Shown one piece after another: positions 43,039 through 50,392 of a stretch of DNA of 64,000 bases. The notes under the pieces are model-generated. The model made no database searches and had not been told where the DNA came from. It saw only the letters and a program-made list of their open reading frames with translations. Source of the DNA: Lachnospiraceae bacterium (GTDB lineage Bacteria; Bacillota; Clostridia; Lachnospirales; Lachnospiraceae); assembly GCA_910574865.1 (NCBI GenBank), contig CAJTDN010000006.1, forward strand, positions 1-64,000. The letters are read 5' to 3'. The translations under genes were made by a program, and so were the position numbers. Position 1 is the first letter of the stretch, and each line of letters begins with the position of its first letter.

Positions 43039-43362
43039 ATGGATGTTCGCGATAAATTGATTCAAGATTTAAATTTGAACCCGGGGGACGAATATACATA
43101 GGGTTGGGAGTGGCGAAATCAGCAAGAACTGCGGACGTTTTCGGACATTGAAAGACGGCTTGACGAGGGAAAAATCATAGTGGTTAATTTTGAGACAGAT
43201 CAATGGAAAGACATGGGAATGTACATAGAGAAGGAAAAAGAATACATTTATTCGTTGTGGATAAATACGGAAGGTGTTCCAGAGTTGGATTCTCAATAAA
43301 AATGGAAGGATAGAGAGCTTGATGTGCTGATGGATTTGGAGTTGGCACGGGGCGAATCGTAA
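43039..43362 (+). pseudogene. Small gene broken by two in-frame stop codons
   Basis: AAGGGG 9 nt before ATG 43039 opens a frame of about 107 codons that reads as real protein: MDVRDKLIQDLNLNPGDEYT, stop (43099), GWEWRNQQELRTFSDIERRL, DEGKIIVVNFETDQWKDMGM, EYIYSLWINTEGVPELDSQ, stop, KWKDRELDVLMDLELARGES, stop. No frameshift is needed, only two point nonsense changes, so the inactivation is recent. The size and acidic, Trp-rich make-up would suit an immunity gene left after RHS5 lost its tip; that is inference. Confidence 0.65.
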
Positions 43363-43392
43363 AAGTGGGCGGGGTAAATTTTTGTACCTGGC

Positions 43393-43411
43393 TCACCTCG
43401 AGGTGATTTTT
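43393..43411 (+). terminator. Short palindromic terminator
   Basis: TCACCTCGAGGTGA is a perfect palindrome followed at once by TTTTT. It lies between the pseudogene at 43039-43362 and the promoter of the Rpn gene. The 14-nt palindrome can form only a small hairpin, so strength is uncertain. Confidence 0.45.
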
Positions 43412-43489
43412 CTATTCAGATGTTTTGTTTGTCAAGTAGTGAATTGGAAAGGGAAATAAGAAAGAAAATTGACAGAATAAGAATAATCG

Positions 43490-43518
43490 TTGAACGGTCA
43501 TGTGTTTTGTGGTATCAT
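43490..43518 (+). promoter_or_regulatory. Sigma-A type promoter of the Rpn gene
   Basis: TTGAAC, 17 nt, TATCAT. It ends 55 bp before the ATG at 43574, which is preceded by GAGGGGG (43561-43567). It is duplicated at 42362-42390. Confidence 0.75.
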
Positions 43519-43573
43519 AATGGAAGGACAAATGAATTTGGCAGAATGCACGCATAAAATGAGGGGGAATTTG

Positions 43574-44422
43574 ATGGAAACGAAAACGACGGCTGACATT
43601 GAGCGCGAGGAGGAGCTTCAAGCAATATCGAAGTTGAGGCTGCTGGATGACGATTTGATGAAACTGGTGTTTGACAAGAATATTGAAGCCACGGAATTTT
43701 TGTTGAATATTATTCTTCAACGGGAAGATTTGAAAGTGTTGGAGGTGGTCGCAGAGCGGGAATATAAAAATGCGATGGCGCAAGGCCGCTCCATCATTAT
43801 CGACATTTATGCGGTTGACAGTGAGGGGAAGGTTTATGACATTGAAATCCAGCGCGCGTCGGAAGGGGCAGATGCCCATAGGGCGAGGTTCCACAGTAGC
43901 ATGATTGATACCAGGATGCTAAGGGAAAGACAGAAGTTTAAGGAACTGCATGATTCTTACGTGATTTTTATAACGGAAGAGGATGTCATAGGGGCGGGAT
44001 TTTCCCTATATCACGTCGAAAGGACGTTCAAGGAGACGGGTGCCGCGTTTGGTGACGGTTCCCATATCATATATGTGAATGGCGGCTATAAGAATGACGA
44101 AGACCCGATTGGGAAATTGATGCATGATTTCAGGTGTACGAGTTCTATTGACATGTTTTATCCGGTTTTGGCAAAACAGGTGAAGTATTTTAAAGAAACG
44201 GAAGGAGGTAAGGGTATTGTGTGTAAGACGTTTGAAGAATTAGCAGATAAAAGGGCGGAGAAAGTAGCGAAGGAAGTAGCGAAGGAAGTAGCGGAGGAAA
44301 AAGCGAAAGAGACCGCACGCCGCATGCTTGCAAAGGGAAAACTGTCGTATGAGGAAATCGCGGAATATACAGATTTGCCGGTGGAGGAAGTAAGAAGTTT
44401 GGCAGATTTGCAGTTGGCATAG
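43574..44422 (+). CDS. Rpn-family PD-(D/E)XK nuclease ('nuclease family transposase')
   Basis: A 282-residue protein starting METKTTADIE, 6 nt after GAGGGGG. The N-terminal part (LLDDDLMKLVFDKNIEATEF, LLNIILQREDLKVLEVVAER) and IIIDIYAVDSEGKVYDIEIQ contain the PD-(D/E)XK core, with D in IDIYA and the E-x-Q variant in YDIEIQ. A charged, repetitive stretch (EKVAKEVAKEVAEEKAKETA) and a short C-terminal helix-turn segment (YEEIAEYTDLPVEEVRSLA) follow. Relatives are often annotated as transposases; RpnA-type proteins are DNA endonucleases that raise RecA-independent recombination. Its presence next to a recombining RHS array is notable. A terminator follows the stop. Confidence 0.85.
   Translation: METKTTADIEREEELQAISKLRLLDDDLMKLVFDKNIEATEFLLNIILQREDLKVLEVVAEREYKNAMAQGRSIIIDIYAVDSEGKVYDIEIQRASEGADAHRARFHSSMIDTRMLRERQKFKELHDSYVIFITEEDVIGAGFSLYHVERTFKETGAAFGDGSHIIYVNGGYKNDEDPIGKLMHDFRCTSSIDMFYPVLAKQVKYFKETEGGKGIVCKTFEELADKRAEKVAKEVAKEVAEEKAKETARRMLAKGKLSYEEIAEYTDLPVEEVRSLADLQLA
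44264..44299 (+). repeat. Three tandem 12-nt units inside the Rpn gene
   Basis: GTAGCGAAGGAA occurs twice, then once with one change, encoding the (V-A-K-E) run. The unit length is a multiple of 3, so slippage would lengthen or shorten the charged linker without breaking the frame. Confidence 0.7.
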
Positions 44423-44436
44423 GGGAATATAGAAGG

Positions 44437-44478
44437 GGCAAAAAGGGGCGCATATTTTTCTATGCGCCCCTTTTTGCC
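44437..44478 (+). terminator. Strong intrinsic terminator after the Rpn gene
   Basis: GGCAAAAAGGGGCGCATA (44437-44454) pairs perfectly with TATGCGCCCCTTTTTGCC (44461-44478) around TTTTTC. The stem contains the A-tract and T-tract on either side, so it can work in both directions. Confidence 0.9.
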
Positions 44479-44542
44479 TTGAAAAATAAAAATAGGACTC
44501 CTTTTAGATTGATATTATTGTGTTAAGGAAGGGGCGATGGGC

Positions 44543-44722
44543 ATGGCATTTGGAGGAATGGAATTAAAACTATTAGTAAGCCGTGAAAAGATGGAATCAG
44601 AGATTTATGAAGAGGGAGCACAGATGTATGTATATGCAAACGGGGATAATACGCTGGCGGCCTTGGATGAGGTTTCGTTTTTAAAAGGAGTGGTAAAAAA
44701 GCCTCCAACCGTTCCGATTTAA
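44543..44722 (+). CDS. Short hypothetical ORF before the response regulator (doubtful)
   Basis: About 59 residues (MAFGGMELKLLVSREKMESE... KGVVKKPPTVPI), with an AAGGGG site about 8 nt upstream. No family recognised, and it is followed by 58 bp and then the response-regulator gene. It may be a small leader gene or a remnant. Confidence 0.3.
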   Translation: MAFGGMELKLLVSREKMESEIYEEGAQMYVYANGDNTLAALDEVSFLKGVVKKPPTVPI

Positions 44723-44780
44723 GTTCCGGGTTGAAAAAAGATTTTCCATTGCAATATACAGTTTGACAGGGAGAGGTATG

Positions 44781-45590
44781 ATGTATACGATAGTGGTGAT
44801 TGAGGATGATATTCATATCGGAGAAATATTGGAAACGGCTCTGGGGCGTGAGGGATACCGGGTCGTGCGTGCGTATTCGGGGACGGAGGCCTTGTATCTT
44901 TTGGAGAAGGAAACGCCGGACTTGATTTTGCTTGATTTGATGTTGCCCGGGCTTTCTGGCGAGGAGGTTTTGCCGAAAATAAATGGGATTCCGGTTATCG
45001 TCGTGAGTGCAAAGGCGGGGATTGACGAGAAGGTGGACTTGTTGCTTGGCGGGGCGGCGGATTATGTGACGAAGCCGTTTGAATTGAAAGAATTGTTGGC
45101 CAGGGTCAAGGTGCAGTTGCGCAAGAAGGAAGCGGCGGAAGTGAATGGCGTGGCTGGGAGAGACGGAGCGGACGGTCGAAACCTGCCAGCCGGGGAAAAT
45201 GGAATGGCGGGGGTGAGTGGATTATCAAGGAAATTGGTTTGCGGCGGGTTGGAGTTGGATTTTGATTTTCGCGAGGTTCGTGTCAATGGCCAAGTGGTCA
45301 AGTTGACGAGGACGGAATCTGCGATTCTCAAGTTGTTAATGCAAAATCCCAATCAGGCGATTGCCAAATCGGTGATACTCGACCGTATCAGCCTGGACAC
45401 GCCGGATTGTACGGAGAGTTCCTTAAAGCAGCATGTTTCCAACCTGAGGAAGAAGCTGCGGGAAGTGGGAGAGCGCCGGGCGGCGAACGGCAAATCCGCA
45501 GACGTTGGGGACAAGGGCCGTCAAAACGATGAAAAAGGATGTGAATATATCGAGTCGGTCTGGGGAATCGGGTTCAAGCTGAACATATAG
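44781..45590 (+). CDS. OmpR/PhoB-type response regulator
   Basis: About 269 residues. GGGAG at 44769-44773 precedes tandem ATGs at 44778 and 44781. The receiver domain has the acidic pair EDD near the start, phospho-acceptor D52 (LLDLMLPG), the S-A-K motif and K98 (VTKPFE). A Gly/Ala-rich linker of unusual length (about residues 115-150) leads to a winged-helix DNA-binding domain (LELDFDFREVRVNGQVVKLT, RTESAILKLLMQNPNQAIAK, TESSLKQHVSNLRKKLRE, IESVWGIGFKLN). A second non-family insert (GERRAANGKSADVGDKGRQN) lies near the recognition wing. The cognate kinase is probably the one at 47763. The target is likely the repeat array before the ABC genes. Confidence 0.92.
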   Translation: MYTIVVIEDDIHIGEILETALGREGYRVVRAYSGTEALYLLEKETPDLILLDLMLPGLSGEEVLPKINGIPVIVVSAKAGIDEKVDLLLGGAADYVTKPFELKELLARVKVQLRKKEAAEVNGVAGRDGADGRNLPAGENGMAGVSGLSRKLVCGGLELDFDFREVRVNGQVVKLTRTESAILKLLMQNPNQAIAKSVILDRISLDTPDCTESSLKQHVSNLRKKLREVGERRAANGKSADVGDKGRQNDEKGCEYIESVWGIGFKLNI

Positions 45591-45785
45591 CTTGACGGAT
45601 TCGCAGAGTCCGTATATCGACTTGAATCTTTAGTTACTGTTCACGGGGCTGTGCGCCTTGCCGCACGGCCACCGTCCAATGAAGCGATGGCGCCGATAGG
45701 GCATCCAGCCCATTGCCGTAGGCGATTTTAAATGGCTGGATGCCGTTACAATCCACGGTCGGTTAGGCCGTGAATTGTAACAATC
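45591..45785 (+). other. Intergenic region with three consecutive stem-loops
   Basis: GGCTGTGCG/CGCACGGCC (about 45648-45670), GGCATCCAGCC (45700-45710) with GGCTGGATGCC (45734-45744), which encloses a small GCC/GGC stem, and GTTACAAT-C-CACGG with CCGTG-A-ATTGTAAC (45745-45781). None has a T-run. They may form a structured leader or be inserted repeats. A relative of the last stem occurs at 47690-47728. Confidence 0.5.
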
Positions 45786-45825
45786 TTTACGATTTCTTTA
45801 CTCTTTTCTTTACCGTTTTCTTGAC
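45786..45825 (+). promoter_or_regulatory. Phased TTTAC direct repeats, likely response-regulator binding site
   Basis: TTTAC at 45786, 45797 and 45809 and TTGAC at 45821, spaced 11, 12 and 12 nt, about one helical turn. OmpR-family regulators bind tandem direct repeats of this spacing. The array ends about 70 bp before the ABC ATPase ATG, and its last unit could be the -35 region. A clear -10 with 17-nt spacing is not seen. Confidence 0.55.
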
Positions 45826-45892
45826 GGTTCGGGGGTATGCTATGGCTTGTAGAGGGAAACGTTTACAAGTCAAGCAGAAAGGGGTTTTTTGA

Positions 45893-46807
45893 ATGGAATA
45901 TTGTCTGGAAACAAAGTCATTATGCAAGCAGTATGGACATTTCAAGGCGTTAAACGGCCTTTCCATGCGTGTGCCGAGAGGGGCGATTTACGGCTTCGTC
46001 GGCAAGAACGGTGCCGGGAAGACGACGCTCCTTCGCGTCATCTGCGGCCTGCAAAGCCCGGACGGCGGCGAGTACTCGCTGTTTGGCGTGGGCAACAAAA
46101 GCGCGGACCTTTATAGGGCGCGCCGGAGGATGGGCGCGGTGGTGGAAACGCCGTCCATTTACGGTGACATGACCGCCGAGGAAAATTTGCGCATGCAGCA
46201 CCGCGTGCTTGGTATGCCGACATTTGACGGAATCGAGGAGCTCTTGCGGCTCGTGGGGCTTGCGGACACGGGAAAAAAGAAAGCGAAAAATTTCTCGCTC
46301 GGCATGAGGCAGAGGCTGGGCATTGCCGTGGCTCTCTGCGGAAATCCGGACTTTCTGGTGTTGGATGAGCCGGTCAACGGTCTTGACCCGCAGGGCATTG
46401 TGGAGATAAGGGAGCTGATTTTGCGGTTAAATCGTGAACATGGAATCACGGTGTTGATTTCCAGCCACATTTTGGACGAACTTTCCCGGCTTGCCACGCA
46501 TTATGGCTTCATTGACGGGGGATTTGTCCTAAAGGAAATCAGCGCGGAGGAACTAAATGACGCCTGCCGCAAATGCGTGCGCTTGTCGGTGAGCGACATG
46601 AAGGTGCTTTGCCTGGTTCTCGACCGTGAGAAACAAGAATACAAAGTTTTGTCTGACTCGGAGGCCGACGTTTACGGGAACGAGAACATTTCCCACTTGA
46701 TTTCCGCGCTGGCGGCGGAAGGCTGCGAGGTACGCTCGATTCACGAACATGACGAAAGTCTGGAAAATTATTATATCAACCTGGTGGGAGGTGGCAAGGA
46801 TGCTTAA
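45893..46807 (+). CDS. ABC transporter ATP-binding protein (BcrA-like)
   Basis: A 304-residue ATPase; AAAGGGG (45878-45884) is 8 nt before the ATG. Walker A is GKNGAGKT (37-44), the signature NFSLGMRQRLGIA, Walker B FLVLDEPVNGLDP, and the H-loop ISSHILDE. Such subunits pair with BcrB/LanE-type permeases to remove peptide antibiotics from the membrane. The C-terminal ~80 residues (CRKCVRLSVSDMKVLCLVLD... DESLENYYINLVGG) match this subgroup. The stop overlaps the permease start by 8 nt. Expression is probably induced by the flanking regulator/kinase pair. Confidence 0.92.
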   Translation: MEYCLETKSLCKQYGHFKALNGLSMRVPRGAIYGFVGKNGAGKTTLLRVICGLQSPDGGEYSLFGVGNKSADLYRARRRMGAVVETPSIYGDMTAEENLRMQHRVLGMPTFDGIEELLRLVGLADTGKKKAKNFSLGMRQRLGIAVALCGNPDFLVLDEPVNGLDPQGIVEIRELILRLNREHGITVLISSHILDELSRLATHYGFIDGGFVLKEISAEELNDACRKCVRLSVSDMKVLCLVLDREKQEYKVLSDSEADVYGNENISHLISALAAEGCEVRSIHEHDESLENYYINLVGGGKDA

Positions 46808-47627
46808 TCTTTTATCCGCGGAATTTTCCCGCTTGTTTAAAAATAAATTGTTTTGGCTTTCGTCGATTCTGGTGACGGGCGTGGGCGTGTTTGAAATCGT
46901 CATGGAGTACATGGATGGCAAGAGCATGGGGACGGCCACTTCCCTCGACACCTCGTTTTTTTCATTTATATTTATCGTGTGTGGCTGCACGGCGGTTTTT
47001 AACAGCATGTTCATCGGCACGGAATATAGTGACGGGACAATCCGAAATAAATTGGTCGTGGGACATAGGCGGGAGCAGCTTTATATTTGCGCTTACGTGA
47101 CAAGCCTTTGTGCTTCGACGGCCATGATGGCCTTGTGGTTCGCCGTGTATTTTACGTTGGGACTTTTGCTCTTGGGCGGGCCGGTACTGGGAGTGTCCCA
47201 GATGCTGATATTTATCGGGCTTGGCATCCTGGCAATCATGGCATTTGACGCGTTGTACGTTTTTATTTCCCTGCTCGTGTCGAACAAGGCGAGCTCGGCG
47301 GTCGCCTGCATGCTCCTTTTCATTGGCCTGTTTGTTGTGGCGTTGGTCATCAACGAAATGCTGGAGGCACCGGAATTTGTCCAGGACTATTCCATTACGG
47401 CGAACGGCGTGGAACTGATGGATCCGCTGCCGAATCCCAGATATCTTTCGGGAATAAAGAGGGAGGTTTATCAATTCATTTATGATTTCCTTCCGTCGGG
47501 CCAGGCGATGCAGATGATGACGGCGGCAGTGCTTCACCCAATCCGGATGGCGCTTTGCTCGGTCGTCATCGCGGCGACGTCCGTGCTGGCGGGGGTTCGC
47601 TTGTTTAAGGGCAAGGATGTCAAGTGA
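46800..47627 (+). CDS. ABC transporter permease (ABC-2 type)
   Basis: A 275-residue membrane protein. The ATG at 46800 has GGGAGG (46786-46791) 8 nt upstream and lies within the end of the ATPase gene. Six hydrophobic segments are visible, starting LFWLSSILVTGVGVFEIVM; after the second comes EYSDGTIRNKLVVGHRRE, typical of ABC-2 permeases of the antibiotic-resistance type. It forms the membrane channel for the preceding ATPase. A GC-rich hairpin region separates it from the kinase gene. Confidence 0.9.
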   Translation: MLNLLSAEFSRLFKNKLFWLSSILVTGVGVFEIVMEYMDGKSMGTATSLDTSFFSFIFIVCGCTAVFNSMFIGTEYSDGTIRNKLVVGHRREQLYICAYVTSLCASTAMMALWFAVYFTLGLLLLGGPVLGVSQMLIFIGLGILAIMAFDALYVFISLLVSNKASSAVACMLLFIGLFVVALVINEMLEAPEFVQDYSITANGVELMDPLPNPRYLSGIKREVYQFIYDFLPSGQAMQMMTAAVLHPIRMALCSVVIAATSVLAGVRLFKGKDVK

Positions 47628-47654
47628 GGTAAAAAGGAGTTGTTGTTCTGTCCT

Positions 47655-47728
47655 GAGCCGGCCACCATGCTGGCCGGCCGGAGGATGCACGTTGCAATTT
47701 GGCCCGCGTTGGCGCGGCGCTGAATTGT
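47655..47728 (+). repeat. Two stem-loops between permease and kinase genes
   Basis: GCCGGCCA/TGGCCGGC with a CCATGC loop (47655-47676), then TTGCAATT (47690-47697) with AATTGTAA (47721-47728). The second resembles GTTACAAT/ATTGTAAC at 45745-45781. They may be related small repeats or may reduce kinase expression relative to the transporter. Confidence 0.5.
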
Positions 47729-47762
47729 AAGTGTACCCAGAAAGGGAGGGGGTGGGGAGAAG

Positions 47763-48653
47763 GTGCTTCCATGGATTTTGTTTGGTGTTTCGTGCGTCAT
47801 CGTGGTGGCACTCGCGCTGAAAATGGATTTTATGCGCCGTGGCATGGCCGAGATTGGCGAACAATTGCGGGAACTTCTCGCCGACGATACGAACAACCTG
47901 ATTTTTATTTCTTTTGGCGACCGCCACGTGAGGCGGTTGGCGGCAAAAGTCAACGAGCAGCTTCGCCTGCTCCGCCGCCAGAGGCTTAGGTATCTGAACG
48001 GGGACAAGGAACTGAAAGAGGCCGTGTCCAACATTTCCCATGACTTGCGGACGCCGTTGACGGCGATTAGCGGCTACCTGGAACTGCTCGAGTGCGAGGA
48101 AAAGTCGGAGGAAGTGGGGCGATACCTCCAGCAGATTGCCAATCGAACCGCGGTGATGAAGCGGCTCACGGAGGAGTTGTTTTGCTATTCCGTCGCGGCT
48201 TCCGTGCAGGAAGTCAAGCAAGAGGAGGTCGTGTTGAACCGGGCCTTGGAGGAAGCGTTGCTCGCCTATTATGGCGCGTTCGCGTCGAAGGACATCGTGC
48301 CGGATATCAAAATGTGCGCCGTCCCCGTCCACCGACGGCTGGATTCGTCGGCCCTAAGCCGCGTCTTTGGCAACATTTTGTCCAATGCCCTGAAATATTC
48401 GGATCGAGATTTGTCGGTAGAGTTAAAGCGAGACGGGACCATCATTTTTGAAAATATGGCAAAAGGATTGACGCAGACGGAGATGGGGCGGTTTTTTGAC
48501 CGTTTTTATACCGTCGAGACCGGGGAAAATTCCATGGGACTCGGACTTTCCATCGCGAAGCTTTTGACCGGGCGCATGGGCGGGACAATCGAGGCGGAAT
48601 ATGAAGAGGAACGGCTTCGCATCATCCTGAAATTCGCGGAAGAGGGCGTATAA
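47763..48653 (+). CDS. Sensor histidine kinase
   Basis: A 296-residue kinase starting at GTG 47763 within a G-rich ribosome-site region. One N-terminal membrane helix (about 3-20) and almost no extracellular part, then a short linker, HisKA with H93 (ISHDLRTPLTAISGY), and HATPase_c with N-box FGNILSNALKYSD, FFDRFYTVETG and GLGLSIAKLL. The G1 box is atypical (IIFENMAKGL in place of D-x-G-x-G), as in kinases tied to peptide-antibiotic transporters. Lack of a sensor domain suggests that it senses through the membrane or the ABC partner. It probably phosphorylates the regulator at 44781. Confidence 0.9.
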   Translation: MLPWILFGVSCVIVVALALKMDFMRRGMAEIGEQLRELLADDTNNLIFISFGDRHVRRLAAKVNEQLRLLRRQRLRYLNGDKELKEAVSNISHDLRTPLTAISGYLELLECEEKSEEVGRYLQQIANRTAVMKRLTEELFCYSVAASVQEVKQEEVVLNRALEEALLAYYGAFASKDIVPDIKMCAVPVHRRLDSSALSRVFGNILSNALKYSDRDLSVELKRDGTIIFENMAKGLTQTEMGRFFDRFYTVETGENSMGLGLSIAKLLTGRMGGTIEAEYEEERLRIILKFAEEGV

Positions 48654-48703
48654 GGTGAAAATAATTTAAATGACCGGGCGTGTCGTTTTTTGAGATGCCA
48701 ATA

Positions 48704-48990
48704 GGGGCTGTCGTGCTAAGTAATTGGTGTACAGCACCTTAAAAAAATAACTGCCAGCTCTCGAAAAAAGCCAGCAGTTATTGTAAAATAGATTCTTCTG
48801 AAACTTGTCTTGTACGCTTATATGGACAAAAGCTTTTCTTCGCGATTCATGGAAGAAAAATGTAAAAGAGACATCAATTTTATGTACCTGCTGGAAGGAT
48901 GCACTGCCTCGGACCATGCCAACTTTGCCCGGTTCGGGACGCTGCATTTTGCGCCCTGCGCCCTTCGTAACAAGAACAGAAACATTCTAA
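48704..48990 (+). mobile_element. Insertion-sequence relic with transposase N terminus
   Basis: From 48792 the frame ILLKLVLYAYMDKSFSSRFM, EEKCKRDINFMYLLEGCTAS, DHANFARFGTLHFAPC matches the N-terminal region of IS1182-type transposases (L-Y-A-Y-M, SSR..E..C.RDI.FM.LL, PDH.T.ARF), then is lost. A TAG precedes it and the rest of the gene is absent. GGGGCTGTCGTGCTAAG at 48704 may be the left end. A stem (AATAACTGC/GCAGTTATT, about 48746-48781) lies between. The frame happens to run into the acyltransferase gene, which has its own start. Confidence 0.7.
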
Positions 48991-49043
48991 AATTAAATCA
49001 TAAAGGTATTGCCGTGTTTTGCATTCCTTGGTACAATAAGAAA

Positions 49044-50333
49044 ATGAAGACGAACAAGGATGTATCTCGACGAATTTCATATATTGACCGTGCCAGGGGT
49101 ATCGCGATGCTTTTGATGATTGTCGGGCATACGCTGCCGGGCGTGGCAGGTCCATTTGAGCAAGGCATTTTGGACGTGGCATGTCTGAGCGGGGGCGCGA
49201 TGTCCAGGGGGCTTTTGATGGAGGCGATTTATTCCTTCCACATGCCGTTGTTTTTTATTTGTAGCGGCATGACCTATCGTTTTTCCAATAGCATGGGTGA
49301 GCTGCGGGTAAAGATGAAACGGGCGTTTTGCCATCTCGTTTTGCCCGTGCTGGCATTATATTGTATTACGGTTTTGTTTTCCGGCCTGGTGGACGGCGTG
49401 TTTGCCAGGCCGGAATTTGTGCGCTCTTTTTTGGTGCGGCGGTTTATGACGTTATTGATGTTTTCTGGCAATGATGTTGACTTTCTAGGCGTCCGGGTCG
49501 AGGCGGTCGGTGCCGTCTGGTTTGTGATGGCTCTTTTCCTTTCTCGTTTCTTCTTTGATTTTTCGCGGTTATGCTTGAGGAATTTGCTGTCAAATCATAA
49601 TTATGAAACGTTGCATTTGGACGTTGGTTTGAGGAAATGGCTGGGGGCGGTTTCTTGTATTTTGACGGTGGCGGGTGTCCTTGCCGGAAAGATTTGCGCT
49701 TGGCCGTTTTCACTTGACCTGGCGATGGCGGGCGTGGGGTTTTTACATATGGGATATTGTTTTCGGGGGCTTTTGCTGGAAAGCAAACCGTTGAAATATA
49801 CCCAAGGGCATCCCTTACCCCATGCCCCCGCAGGGCGGGCGGACTCTGCGAGTCCGTCAAGGTATGGCTTGATGTTCCTTGGAACCTGGCTTGTCACGTT
49901 TGGCTTGCGCGTAGTCCTTGGATTTCCCATGTTTGACATGGCCATGCGAAAGTTTCCATTGTTTCCGCTGTGTTATTTGACTGCCGGGGCGGGGACGGCG
50001 GCCTTGCTTTGCTTGTGCGCGGGAATGCCGCATTTCAAAAATGTGGAGGCGGCGCGCGAAAGCGTTGGTGGGGGACGTGCCGGGGGAGTTTTCCCGGTGA
50101 TGTGCGGACACGTGAAACGTAGCCTGCAGGTTATGGGGCAAAAAAGTGACATTTTGTTGTACGTGCATTATATGGCGTATGTCCCATATTTATATTATCA
50201 ACAAGTGACGGACAATGTGGCAATTGTCTGCGCAGTGCGGCTTGGCGTGGAGCTTGCGTTGTTCGGGGGCGTATTGTGGATTCAGGGGAAAGTGGTAAAG
50301 GGAAGAGTGGTAAAGGGAAATGAAAGGGCGTGA
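49044..50333 (+). CDS. Acyltransferase family 3 membrane protein
   Basis: A 429-residue protein from the ATG at 49044; upstream in-frame codons belong to the transposase relic. SRRISYIDRARGIAMLLMIV, GHTLPG and YSFHMPLFFICSGMTYRF are the hallmarks of acyltransferase-3 (OafA/NodX-like) enzymes, with about ten membrane helices. These move acyl groups onto cell-surface sugars. Two hydrophilic loops (PLKYTQGHPLPHAPAGRADS; KNVEAARESVGGGRAGG) are unusual. The next gene starts shortly after; both may modify the envelope. Confidence 0.85.
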   Translation: MKTNKDVSRRISYIDRARGIAMLLMIVGHTLPGVAGPFEQGILDVACLSGGAMSRGLLMEAIYSFHMPLFFICSGMTYRFSNSMGELRVKMKRAFCHLVLPVLALYCITVLFSGLVDGVFARPEFVRSFLVRRFMTLLMFSGNDVDFLGVRVEAVGAVWFVMALFLSRFFFDFSRLCLRNLLSNHNYETLHLDVGLRKWLGAVSCILTVAGVLAGKICAWPFSLDLAMAGVGFLHMGYCFRGLLLESKPLKYTQGHPLPHAPAGRADSASPSRYGLMFLGTWLVTFGLRVVLGFPMFDMAMRKFPLFPLCYLTAGAGTAALLCLCAGMPHFKNVEAARESVGGGRAGGVFPVMCGHVKRSLQVMGQKSDILLYVHYMAYVPYLYYQQVTDNVAIVCAVRLGVELALFGGVLWIQGKVVKGRVVKGNERA

Positions 50334-50392
50334 CCAGGCATGAGAAGAAAAGTGGCGTGTTGTTGATAAAAGGGAAAGGTGGGGAAGTCGTG

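Noticed and set aside
44437-44478. Possible IS inverted repeat
   Set aside because: A stem with a short loop, A/T tracts and a position just after a stop codon fits an intrinsic terminator better.
48746-48785. Terminator for the histidine kinase gene
   Set aside because: The T-run is on the minus strand only; it more likely belongs to the IS relic.
48810-49043. N-terminal extension of the acyltransferase
   Set aside because: These codons match a transposase N terminus; the acyltransferase motif begins after the ATG at 49044.
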